Positions 47,291 to 58,960 of a stretch of DNA of 64,000 nucleotides are shown piece by piece. Each line of letters opens with the position of its first letter. Positions within the stretch are counted from its first letter, which is position 1. The notes below the pieces were generated by a model. That model saw only the letters and a program-made list of their open reading frames with translations, was not told where the DNA came from and made no database searches. Made by a program: the position numbers and the translations under genes. The stretch is taken from contig NC_134398.1 of NCBI RefSeq assembly GCF_050003625.1, positions 195,989,700-196,053,699 of the forward strand, given 5' to 3'. This DNA comes from Haematobia irritans (taxonomy: Eukaryota; Arthropoda; Insecta; Diptera; Muscidae).

Positions 47291-50200
47291 AAAAATTTTC
47301 TGATCTATGTGAAATTTTAAAGGACACTTTGACTCCATTTTTTGCCCAGTGTATTGAAATGCATTTGTAGTTAATTTACATTGCCTATTATAACAATGCA
47401 ATTAGTTTATTGTAATTGTGGTTAGATGAATGAAACATTAAGCGAGAATAATAATTTTCGTGGTCCACAATGGTTAAAATAGGGGAGTGTGGGTTTTTGG
47501 GTTGAGGAAAAATAAATTGCTTGGCTTTATAATTTACCATGGTTTTTATTGGCTAATTGCTGGATAAGGCAATGCGCCAACATGACTGCATATTAATGAT
47601 TTAGGAATTTGTGATGGCCTTTACAAACGAGTGAATTAGCGTTAAATATACAATAGCTTATGGCAAACAAAAAAGGATTATTTGTTATATTAGAGATATG
47701 AAAAAAAATTCATTATTATTTATTTTTTCCACATTATCTCAAAGGAATAAATCAAAGTTGAAAAATTAATGATAACTAAACAATGGATAAATTGGTGGGT
47801 AAAGGCTTAAAGGCTATTGATGTATACACATGATTCGTTTTGATTGTTATAATATAAATGTTTAGATAATTTTTTTTTTACATTTTTTCACAGTATTTAT
47901 TTATTATTATTTTTTTTTTCTAGTTATTGCAATATATATTTTTTTTTAAATATAAATAGAATTTATAAAAAATATAAATTGCATATTTTTATCTTAATAT
48001 TTCTGTATTGTATTATTTGATACAATTATAGCCAAATAATCTTGTATTTCTGTTTTATTACCTTTCTCCGACCTACGTAGAACTTCTCTTCTAGATGGCT
48101 GTTTAAAATTTCTTATAATAACAATTCCATTGAAATTTCCAAGCACGATTTTTTTTTATAGTGAAAGGCATACCAGCTCTCGCTCTCAGCTGTTCTATAT
48201 TTGAAATTATAATATTTTTTTCATTTATAATTTATTTAATAAATTTTTATGTTTATGATAAAAAAGAATAAAAAGGCATAAAGAAACGAAAAGAAGTGGA
48301 TTTATAGCAAGCTATTCAGAATTTTTTTGGTTAGCTTTCTAACTCTCACACCATCTCTCTCCTACTCTCTCTCACACATAAAACACGGGTATCTGTGTCT
48401 CAGCATATTCTCTTGCATCTGCGTTGTCTAGATATTGGTGGTTGGCAAAGCGGAAAACGCAATAATAATAATGAAAATCATTGTGACCTAAAGGTCACGT
48501 ACTTCTTGACCATCAAAATATGAGTTATGCGTTCTACTTTATGGCATCTACCTGAGATGGCAGGCCCAAAGGAAAAACGACCAAGCTTCTAACAAAAAAA
48601 AAAATACGAAAATTGGTAATGGTAATGAAAACGGAAAAGGCAAAAAAATATAAATTGTGAAATTTCAGAGTTAGAAAATTCTTCTACTAGAGCATGGCAA
48701 AGGATGACGATGTAGCGAGTTCGTAGCCTGGTTGAATGCTGCCATCATTTCGTTGGTTATCCTTCATAGCCAAGCGGAAAAAATGGGAACACATGGTTAC
48801 GTGATAATGGAACATAAGCCTGGATACTTCAACATGAAATAAATTAAATGTATAAAAATTTATTATATTAGACAATGAAGAGAAAGGTCTTCTCTGGCCA
48901 AAAAGATAGCTTTGGCCATCCAGCATATGAAAAATTATGCATTTTTCATAAGTCACATTGGCCAGCAATGCGAGGATAGGCTATATCTCATCCACTGGAT
49001 TGGATGTATTTGAAAATAAAAAGAAATAAAACATAAAATGGAATGAAATGAAATGGACATCAGCCGTAAAATATTTTAAAGTGGATATCTGCCGATTAAT
49101 CTTATTTTCAAAGGATATTTTTTTCGCCTTTATCCCCAATCTCCCATTTTTTTTTGGGTGGGAAATAGCAATATTTTAATGGCACTCCGAATGCATTCAA
49201 ATTTTTTTGTTTTTATTATCATGGATTGTGTTACAAATGGATGCTTTTATATTTTACTCAATATCTATATTTATTTTTATTTACTTAATTTCCATACAAA
49301 AAAGACACCGTATATGTATATCATCATATCACTTTGTTGTTATTTATCAGAGTTTATGATTTCATGCATCAATTCGTACGAATATTTTTGGGTAGTTTAA
49401 TAACCTTTCAAATTTCACATAGATAGATATCAGAGAGAATCCTTTTTGTGTCTTTAATTTGCCTGCGTGTGTGTGTAGTTTGTAGTGTTCATTCATTTAG
49501 CTTGTTGACTGGGAGACCTTTGTTACCTATGACACTGTTTTACAAAATTCCAATTTCGAAAGAAATTTCAAGAGTTATTTGATTTCATATTACAATTATA
49601 AATTGCAATTTCTGGAATTCGTCAATGAAAATTTTCAAATTTTATACCAGTAGTTAAATTAAAGTTTTTTTTTTCATAACCCAAAATAGACACTACATGT
49701 GATTTGATACAACGAAATTATTTTTTTTTTATTAATGTTATTAGTTTTTTTTTCGAAATTTCCTAACAAATTTTCTTCTTTGTCCATAGGACTTTTTGAA
49801 AAGTAAAAATTTAATATTTATTTTATTTGTGTATAGAGGATGTGACATCTTTGACGGACCTCCCTGGCTTTAAATCTAGGATAAATAAAATTAAAATTAT
49901 GTTAGATACAGATCTCATTCATCGAATTTTTATCCTCTTTTTGCGATATATTAATAAAGGTATTTATGTACAAACAAAGGAAAAACAGTTTTCTCAATGT
50001 TAAAAAAAACAACTTTAAACTAAAGATGCAAATCCTTAAAATAAGTATTAGCCTGTATTTGAAGCGATTTTATCTTAAATTTAAAAATGCTATATGTCAG
50101 TTGAGTAAAAGACGATTTCTTTAAATTAAAAATGTTTTTCTTTATTTTAAGGAAAATGTGCGTAACTTCAAAGATCTACAACTTCAGAAGAGAGACGGAA

Positions 50201-50530
50201 AATTTCAAGATTTGTGTCCTGAATTTAATGAAAAAAATTTTAGAAGCAAGGATTATAAACTTTCATTATTTTAAAGAATTTAGTCCTTAACTTTGGATAA
50301 ATTTCGATTCTAAAATTTAAGTTAATATTAGGTCAATATTTTTTTCAATGTATGATTTGTTTCTTTAGTTTAAGGTTATTTATCCTTTTCGAGAAGGATG
50401 AAATTCCAAAAAATAATAAGTTACAGCAAAAAGCACCAAATGTTCAGAACTATATTTTTACATTTAATTGCGAAGGGCTACATAATAGGGCGGTTAGTCC
50501 TCTTATACCCACACCCTCAAGAAAAATCGC
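47291..50530. other. Longest interval without a repeat array; no gene recognised
   Basis: AT-rich, with several T-runs (for example 47871-47880 and 47915-47950) and a CT-rich patch near 48355-48375. The longest minus-strand frame (about 48687-48968) begins with a non-ATG codon and shows no domain. I see no convincing splice-site pair, but short exons would be missed by eye. Confidence 0.45.
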
Positions 50531-50534
50531 TTCT

Positions 50535-51288
50535 CTAACATATGTTCCAAACATATTTTGCAGGAAGCACATATATTATTGGATACTGCCGAAACATTAA
50601 TATGTTTGTTTTATGTGAGCATATTATAGTTTGGAAGCATTTTGAGTCCAAAAATAGTATATGCTTGGAAGAATTCCTCAAAAAAGATTGTGCTCATTCC
50701 CTCACATAATTTTCACTTCCACGAAATTTTTGAGTTCTTCGCATCTTTTTCTGTAATATGCTGTTGTTTTTCAAATGTCTATTCTCTTGATTCCGAATAC
50801 TCATTCTAATATTCAAATTAAATAATATTTAGACTTAAGCATATTAAATTTTTGGCCTTATCATGAAACAGTTTTCCGAAACAACATACAAGCGGTTTCA
50901 CAGAAATTGCTCTCATTTCATTCTCTCGCTGTGTTATGTTGATATCTTTTTATTCAACCCTCCCGGTTTCCATCTCTATTTATTTCTCTATACTAACTCT
51001 CTCTCTCTCTGTCGCTCTCTGAATAAAGTATCACAACATATATATGTTTACTCGAAATTTGTAAATTTATATATGTTTACATTCACACATATTATTTTTA
51101 TGAAACATTCATGCCCCAAACATAATATATTCTAACATATTAACATATGTGTCCCAAACATTTTGTGTTAGTTTAGGAACATTACATGTTTGCCCTTAAA
51201 TATATTGTGTTTAAAAATTGTGCCCGAAACACATTTTGTTTATATCGGAACATATATAAAACATATTTTTCTAACAGTGCACCACTAT
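50535..51288. repeat. Probable mobile-element remnant with recurring ACATAT/ATGTTT motifs
   Basis: Motifs such as ACATATGTTCCAAACATA, CATATATATGTTTACTCG, AACATATGTGTCCCAAACAT and CCCGAAACACATTTTG cluster near 50540-50640 and 51035-51270. The right border TTTTTCTAACAGTG resembles an hAT-like terminus, but I see no matching left end. Confidence 0.35.
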
Positions 51289-51344
51289 AGGATGGTCTTA
51301 TAAATTGGCCGCCAATCAAGCTTTGTCCGACAGTTTTGAACTTC

Positions 51345-53545
51345 GGTTGCCCCAGTTGGTAGAATTCTACCAAAAATGGTAGAAACATTCTCATAGAAAT
51401 AAAAACATTCTCATAGAAATAAAATTTTGACAAAATTTTTTATAGAAATAAAATTATGAAAAATTTTTCTAGAGAAAATAAAATATTGACAAAATTTTCG
51501 ATAGAAAATAAAAAGTTGACGCAATTTTCTAATAATAAAATTTTGACAAAGTTTTCCATAAAAATTAAATTTTGATAAAATTTTCCATAGAAAAAAATAT
51601 TTGACAAAAATTTCTATGGAAAATAAAATTTTGACAAAATTTTCTATAGAAAATAAAATTTTGACAAAATTTTCTATAGAAATAAAATGTTGACAACATT
51701 TTCTATAAAACTTATATTTTGACAAAATTTTCTATAGAAATAAAATTTTGATAAAATTTTCTATACAAATAAAATTTTGACAAAATTTTCTAAAGAAATA
51801 AAATTTTGAAAAATGTTTCTATAGAAAATAAAATTTTGACAAAATTTTCTATAGAAATAAAATTTTGACAAAATTTTCTATAGAAATAAAATTTTGACAA
51901 AATTTTCTATAAAAATAAAATGTTGACAAAATTTTCTATAAAAAATAAAATGTTGACAAAATTTTCTATAGAAAAAGAAATATTTACAAAATTGTCTATA
52001 GAAATAAAATGTTGACAAAATTTTCTATAAAATTAATATTTTGACAAAATTTTCTATAGAAATAAAATTTTGACAAAATTTTCTATAGAAATAAAATTTT
52101 GAAAAATGTTTCTATAGAAAATAAAATTTTGACAAAATTTTCAACAGAAAATAAAAAGTTGACGCTATTTTCTAATAATAAAATTTTTGACAAAATTGTC
52201 CATAAAAATTAAATTTTTATATAATTTTCCATAGAAATAAAATTTTGACAAAAATTTCTATAGAAAATAAAATTTTGACAAAAATTTCTATAGAAACAAA
52301 ATGTTGACAAAATTTTCTATAAAATTAATATTTTGACAAAATTTTCTATAGAAATAAAATTTTGACAAAAAGTTGACGCAATTTTCTAATAACAACATTT
52401 TAACGCAATTTTCTAATAATAAAATTTTGACAAAATTTTCTATAAAAATTAAATTTTGATAAAATCTTCATAGAAAAAAATGTTGACAAAAATTTCTATA
52501 GAAAATAAAATATATACAAAATTGTCTACAGAAATAAAATGTTGACAGCATTTTCTATATTCTATAAAACTAATATTGTGACAAAATTTTCTATAGAAAT
52601 TAAATTTTGACAAAATTTTCTATAGAAATAAAATTTTGAAAATTTTTTCTATAGAAAATAAAATGTTGACAAAATTTTCAATAGTAAATATAAAGTTGAC
52701 GCAATTTTCTAATAATACAATTTTTTAAGAAATTTTCCATAAAAATTAAATTTTAATATAATTTTCCATAGAACTACAATTTTTACAAAAATTTCTATAG
52801 AAAATAAAATTTTGACAAAAATTTCTATAAAACTAATATTTTGATAAAATTTTCTATAGACATAAATTTTTGACAAAAGTTTCTATAGAAATAAATTTTT
52901 GACAAAAGTTTCTATAGAAATAAAATTTTGACAAAAGTTTCTATAGAAAGAAAAATTTACAAAATTTTCTAAAGAAATAAAATTTTAAGAAACATTTATA
53001 TGGAAAATAACATTTTGATAAAATTTTCTATAGAATTAAGATTTTGAAAAAATTTCTAAAGAAAAAAATTTTGTCAAAATTGCATATAGAAAAAAAATTT
53101 TACAAAATTTTCTAAAGAAATAAAATTTTGGAAAATTTCTATAGAAATAAAATTTTTACAAAATTTTCTAAAGAGATAAAATTTTAAGAAACTTTTCTAT
53201 GTAAAATAAAATATTGACAAAATTTTCTATAGAAACAAAGTTTTGACTGACGTTTATATAGAAATAAAACTTTGACAACATTTTCTATAAAAAATAAAAT
53301 TTTTACAAAATTTTATATAGAAATGAAATTTTTACAAAATTTTCTATATAAAATAAAATTTTATCAAAATTTTTTATAGAAATAAAATTTTGACAAAATT
53401 TTCAATAAAAATAAAAATTTGCCGAAATTTTCTATAGAAACAAAATTTCGACAAAATTGTTTATAGAAATGAAATTTTGACAAAATATTCTATAAAAATA
53501 ACATTTTGACAAAATTTTCCATAGAAATAAAGTTTTTAGAAAAAT
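51345..53545 (-). mobile_element. Minisatellite element, reverse, with terminal part of end B
   Basis: GGTTGCCCCAGTTGGTAG, then AATTCTACCAAAAATGGTAG (51345-51382), is the outermost part of end B in reverse. It is followed almost directly by 29-bp units, so the inner half of end B is deleted. Many units here have an extra A (TATAGAAAATAAAATTTTG), giving a 30-bp variant. The array stops near 53545 without end A. Confidence 0.85.
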
Positions 53546-54992
53546 GAGTCCAGAATCTAATTTAGTTTTCATTTAGGCCCATTGACTTTTTTTTAAATTT
53601 AAAGTAGGTTTAAGTAAAAATATCTTTGAACATTTCGGGGAAGAGATAATACGAGTATATTAATTCTTTGCCATCGTATCATTATTATTAAATGAATTTC
53701 AGAGAAGCAATATTTGCGATTACTTCTTTATTGCTAGACAAATACATCCTCCCAAAGAGAACCTCTGCTTTTAAAATTCTTATAATTATTATGAAACGGC
53801 TTTGCCATTAAAATCCATACTCTGAAACATTTATTGTTGTTTAGTGTAATCGAAATGGGGTTTGGTCGTATAAAATGGTCAATTTGTTTAAAAGATTAAA
53901 TAACACAAAATAAATAAAAAAGAGAGGGAGAGAGATAGGCTACGGGTTTTACAGTTGTCATAGCATTAATAGCTTTTTTCCCCCTTCTCCCAGTATGGGT
54001 ATTTGCTCATTTTGAGTCAGATAACCTTTTTGTTTGTGACTTTATATCAACTCCATATTTTATTCATCAGTGGTATTAGCGTCATCATCAACAACATCAT
54101 GCGAAATAAAGAAATCTGTAGAACAATGGCTTATGACAAAAGCGTCATAAAGGTTGCAAAAAAAAGAGTTACTTACAAAGGTATATCATTCACTCTTAGT
54201 CTTTCTTTCCTTTTCTTACTCCTCTTTATTGTCTTCTCTTTGCTGCTTGGCCTTTGTTTAAAGGTATTTACAAAATTAAATTAAATGTTATAAGTGTTAC
54301 ATTAAATGCTCACGCAAGAATTCCTATCTAAAGGATTATTAAAATGTTAAGTGGCCTATTATAGACACCGGCCGACCGAAAGCCCGACCGACCAGAACAG
54401 ACGACCCCCATAAAGAAGCTTTCATGGCAACGCCTACTGACTATACAAATGTCTACAATGGCCTACAATGAATGTAAAGGTAAAACAGATAATTGTTGAT
54501 GTTTCATTTTAAAGAATCGTTGTTACGCCTATCAAACTCTCCATCTCTGTCTCTCACTCTCTATTCCACCACTTGATTTCTCTTAGCAATATGGCTTTCT
54601 GGGAATCTCTTACACAGTCGTTGATGTTGAGAATATTAAACGATATTGGCAAAAAGGTTAAAGTGAATTGTTTATTAAAATTTTAAATAATGAAAGCTGC
54701 AAATTGTAATGGACGAACTTTTCATCTTCTTGTAAAATTGAAAGTTAATGGATTATTTCACATTGATCCTTTCGTTTTTGTTTATTGACTGTAATAAATA
54801 ATACAAAGATGTTTCCTTGCAAATGTAATCAAGTATAATAATTACGGAATATTTTCATATAATGAAATTAAATTCCAAATGTGTAACAGATTTTATTGAA
54901 ATTCCTATAACAATTGGGGCATTTTATATATATTTGGGCCATACACAATAAATTCAGTTTGCAACACTAGAGTTGTACAAACCCAATCCGTG
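53546..54992. other. No gene recognised
   Basis: AT-rich sequence with a short GA-rich patch (about 53920-53936). A 93-codon frame near 54003-54284 is hydrophobic and low in complexity. Confidence 0.5.
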
Positions 54993-55605
54993 ATGGAATT
55001 CAAGCGTTATTGCTTTATATTTGGCTGGAAAACCTTTAGAGTCCTCCAGGATTTCAATGTGAACAAATCGTTTGTTTTTCGAACCATTGATCATTATCCT
55101 GATACTGGCAGTATTGCATCGCGTTCGATAAAAGAACGAAAACATAAGAAGTGATCCGAAGGCCCGATTTTATTGAAAGCCAAATGTCAGTGGTAGAAAA
55201 TTTGATCGTGAGCTGAACATATCGCGATGTCAGTCATATGCAACATATATTGAAAAATGAGCTTGGACTAAATCCATTAAAGTTCCAGAAAGTACAAGAG
55301 GTCGCCGATAAACAAACATATTTTAGAATGCAAAGAGGCAAGGAGTTGAATCGGTTTTACAAAAGTGTTCAGTTACCAAATTTGGGTTTCTCCCATGAGA
55401 AGCTATTACAAACTGAGCAGTTTGTGAACAAATAAAATGGTCGAGTTTACTTGCCATAGAGTTTAGCTCAAAACGTACACCTTCGATTGACCATCGGAAC
55501 TCAAGCTCCCCGCTCGTGTTCATGGATTGTGGGGTCAAAATAAATACTGAATATTGTCGGGAAAATGTCCTAAAGGCAATATGGAAAACCTGGGCATTTA
55601 AAGAT
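54993..55605 (+). pseudogene. Decayed Tc1/mariner-superfamily transposase, N-terminal half
   Basis: The first frame (54993-55154) gives a helix-turn-helix-like segment: FNVNKSFVFRTIDHYPDTGS. A shifted frame (from 55238) gives HILKNELGLNPLKFQKVQE, then PNLGFSHEKLLQTEQFVNK. Related transposases have F-S-D-E-K at this point, so the first catalytic Asp appears replaced by His. A TAA follows FVNK at 55433-55435, then NGRVYLP, a TAG, and after another shift GVKINTEYCRENVL and KTWAFKDFE up to 55605. The sequence then enters a 29-bp array and the second and third catalytic acidic residues are missing. The order matches Tc1/mariner relatives with a WPAKSPDLNP-type C-terminus (from memory of that family). 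It is inactive. Confidence 0.75.
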
Positions 55606-58320
55606 TTTGAATTTATAGAAAATTTTGAAAAATTTTAATTTCATAGAAAAATTTGTAAAAATGTCATTTCTATAGAAAACTTTATTAAAATTAAATTTCT
55701 ACAAAATTTTGTTCCTGTCAAAAATTTTGTCAAAATCTTATTCCAATAGAAAATTTTGTCAAATTTGTTTCCAATAGAAAATTTTTTAAAGTTTGATTCC
55801 TTTCCAAAATATTATTCTTAGGGCTAATTTTGTCAAAATTTTATTCCTAGAGAAAAGTTGAATTTCTACAAAATTTTTCAATAGAAAATTTTGCTAAAAT
55901 TTTATTCCAATAGAAAATTGTTTAAAAATTTTATTGCAATAGAACATTTTTTTAAAGTTTGATTCCTTTCCAAAATATTATTCATAGAGCAAATTTTGTC
56001 AAAATTTTATTCCTAGAGAAAAGTTTGTCAAAATGTTATTCCTAGAGAAAATTTTGTCAAAAAAAAATTTTATACAAGATTTTGCCAAAATTTTATTTCT
56101 GTAAATTTTTTTCAAAATTTTATTTCTATAGAAACTTTTGTGAAAATTGTATCTCTATGGAAAATTTTATTTCTATATTATTTTCATAGAAAAATTTCTA
56201 GAAACTTCATTTCTATAGGAAATCTCGTCAAAATTTTATGTTTATAGAAAATTTTGTCAAAATTTATTTCGAATGGAAAATTGTATTCTCAGAGAAAAAT
56301 TTGTCAAAATTTTATTCCTAGAGAATATTTTGTTAAAATCTTAGTCCTAGAGAACACTTTGTCAAAATTTTATTTCAAGATAATATTTTTACAAAATTTT
56401 ATTCCTAAAGAAAATTTTGTCAAAAAAAAATTTTATAGAAGATTTTTTCAAAATTTTATTTCTATAAGAATTTTGCCAAAATTTTATTTCTGCAATTTTT
56501 TTTTTCAAAATTTTATTTCTATAGAAAATTTTGTGAAAATTGTATTTCTATGGAAAATTTTATTTCTATATTATTTTCAAAGAAAAATTTCTAAAAACTT
56601 CATTTCTATAGGAAATTTTGTCAAAATTTTATTTCTATGGTAAAATTTTGTCAAATTTTTATGTTTATAGAAAATGTTGTCAAAATTTTATTCCTAGAGA
56701 ATATTTTGTTAAAATCTTAGTCTTAGAGAACACTGTCAAAATTTTATTTCAAAATAACATTTTTACAAAATTTTATTCCTAGAGAAAATTTTGCCAAAAT
56801 TTTATTTCTATAGAAAATGTTACAAAATTGTATTTGTATAGAAAATGTTACAAAATTTTATTTTTATATAAAATTTTGTCAAATTTCATTACTATAGAAA
56901 AATTTTGTAAAAATTTTATGTCTATAGAAAATTTTGCCAAAATTTTATGTCTATAGAAAATTTTGTCCAAATTTTATGGGTATAGAAAATTTTGTTAAAA
57001 TTTTATGTCTATAGAAAATTTTGTCCAAATTTCACTCCACTGGAAATTTTTATTCTCAGAGAAAATTTTGTCAAAATTTTATTCTTAGTAAAAATTTTGT
57101 TTAAAATTTATTCTTCGGGAAAATTTTGTTAAAATTGTATTTGTAGAAGAAATTTTATTAAAATTTGTATTTTTTAGAAAATGTTGTCAAAATTTTATTC
57201 TAATGGAAAATTTTATTCTTATAGAAAATTTTTACAAAATTTTATTCCTAAAGAAAATTTTGTCAAAAAAAAATTTTATAGAAGATTTTGTAAAAGTTTT
57301 ATTTCTATAAGAATTTTGCCAACATTTTATTTCTGCAATTTTTTTTTAAATTTTATTTCTATAGAAAATTTTGTGAAAATTTTATTTCTATGGAAAATTT
57401 TATTTCTATATTATTTTCATAGAAAAATTTTTAGAAACTTCATTTCTATAGGAAATTTTGTCAAAATTTTATTTCTATGGCAAAATTTTGTCAAATTTTT
57501 ATGTTTATAGAAAATTTTGTCAAAATTTCTTTCCAATGGAAAATTTTATTCTCAGAGAAAAATTTGTCAAAATTTTATTCTTAGAGAAAATTTTGTCAAA
57601 ATATTATTCCTAGAGAATATTTTGTTTAAATCTTAGTCCTAGAGAACATTGTCAAAATTTTATTTCAAAATAACATTTTTACAAAATTTTATTCCTATAG
57701 AAAATTTTGCCAAAATTTTATTTCTATAGAAAATGTTACAAAATTGTATTTCTATAGAAAATGTAACAAAATTTTATTTTTATATAAAATTTTGTCAAAT
57801 TTCATTACTATAGAAAAATTTTGTCAAAATTTTATGTCTATAGAACATTTTGTCAAAATTTTATGGATATAGAAAATTTTGTTAAAATTTTATGTCTATA
57901 GAAAATTTTGTTAAAATTTTATGTCTATAGAAAATTTTGTCAAAATTTCAATCCACTGGAAATTTTTATTCTAAGAGAAAATTTTTTCAAAATTTTATTC
58001 TTAGAAAAAATTTTGTTTAAAATTTATTCTTCGGTAAAATTTTGTTGAAAATTTATTCTGCGGGGAAATTTTGTTAAAATTGTATTTGTAGATGAAATTT
58101 TTTCAAAAATATATTCCTGGAGAAAATTTTGTTAACATTTTATTCAAGAAAAAATTTTGTCAAAATTTTATTTCTATAGAAAATTTTGTCAATATTTTAT
58201 TTCTACAGAAAATTTTGTAAATTTGTTTTTTTTTCTATAGAAAATATTGTCGAAATTTTATTTCTATAAAAATTTTTGTCAAAATTTTATTTCTATAAAA
58301 AATTTTGAAAAACATTCCTT
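55606..58320 (+). repeat. 29-bp minisatellite array, forward, CCTAGAG variant and higher-order repeat
   Basis: Forward units, many reading TTATTCCTAGAGAAAA or TTATGTCTATAG, variants concentrated in this array. A multi-unit block containing GTCAAAAAAAAATTTTATA occurs at about 56056, 56419 and 57262. Another, with AATCTTAGTCCTAGAGAACA, occurs at about 56337, 56710 and 57627. So segments of some 370-900 bp were duplicated as blocks. Confidence 0.93.
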
Positions 58321-58321
58321 T

Positions 58322-58432
58322 CATCTGTTGGTTAAGCTACTCTTGTAGTTTAGTCAACACAATGGTTTTAAAGCTGAGATCAATACAACAAATATGATTG
58401 AAGTAGAAACCACCAATAAAAAAAAAAACAAA
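58322..58432 (+). repeat. Solo copy of the 105-bp direct-repeat unit
   Basis: CTGTTGGTTAAGCTACTCTT, GTAGTTTAGTCAACACAATG and AAATATGATTGAAGTA match the repeats that flank the element at 14738-15276. It is embedded between 29-bp units on both sides. Confidence 0.8.
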
Positions 58433-58960
58433 ATTTTATTTCTATAAAAAATTTTGTCAAAATTGTCTGCTTCTATAGATTTTTTGCAAAATCTACCAAA
58501 ATATCAAGAATTGTACCAATCTGCCAAAGAGTAAAAAATTTACAATTTTTGGTACATTTTGGTCATAATTTTCTTTCTATAGAAAATTTTGTCAATTTTT
58601 TTTTCTATAGAAAATTTTACCAGTTTTTTTTATATAGAAAATTTTGTAAAAATTTGTATTCTTAGAGAAAATTAAAAAAAAAACAATCAGAATATCATCC
58701 CTAGAGAATTTTTTTTGTAAATTTTGTTCTTACAGAAAATTTTTTCAAAATTGTATTTCCAAAGAAAATGTTGTTAAAATTTTATTTCTTTAGAAAATTT
58801 TGTCAGAACTTTGTTTTTATAGACAATTTTGTCAAAATTTTATTCCTATTGAAAATTTTGTGAAAATTGTCTTTCTATAGAAGATTTTTTCCTCTATGGT
58901 GCGGGAATATTTTGCAAAATCTACCAAAACCTCAACCACTCTACTAATCTACTACTGCTG
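58433..58960 (+). mobile_element. 29-bp units with two partial end B sequences
   Basis: End B-like segments lie at about 58480-58557 (GCAAAATCTACCAAAATATC, AAGAATTGTACCAATCTGCC) and 58890-58955 (GGGAATATTTTGCAAAATC, TACCAAAACCTCAACC). They are separated by about 330 bp of forward units. Two end Bs in a row suggest tandem or nested copies. Confidence 0.75.

Noticed and set aside
48687..48968. 93-codon minus-strand frame
   Set aside because: It starts at a non-ATG codon, has no recognisable motif and no good splice signals nearby.
4487..58885. Dozens of 60-184-codon open frames with repeats such as KFYFYRKFCQ and NFISIENFVK
   Set aside because: They follow from the 29-bp unit: three units (87 bp) encode a 29-residue cycle in every frame, with one TAG per cycle that is easily lost by mutation (for example to TGG). 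Composition and frame behaviour are those of the repeat, not of a gene.
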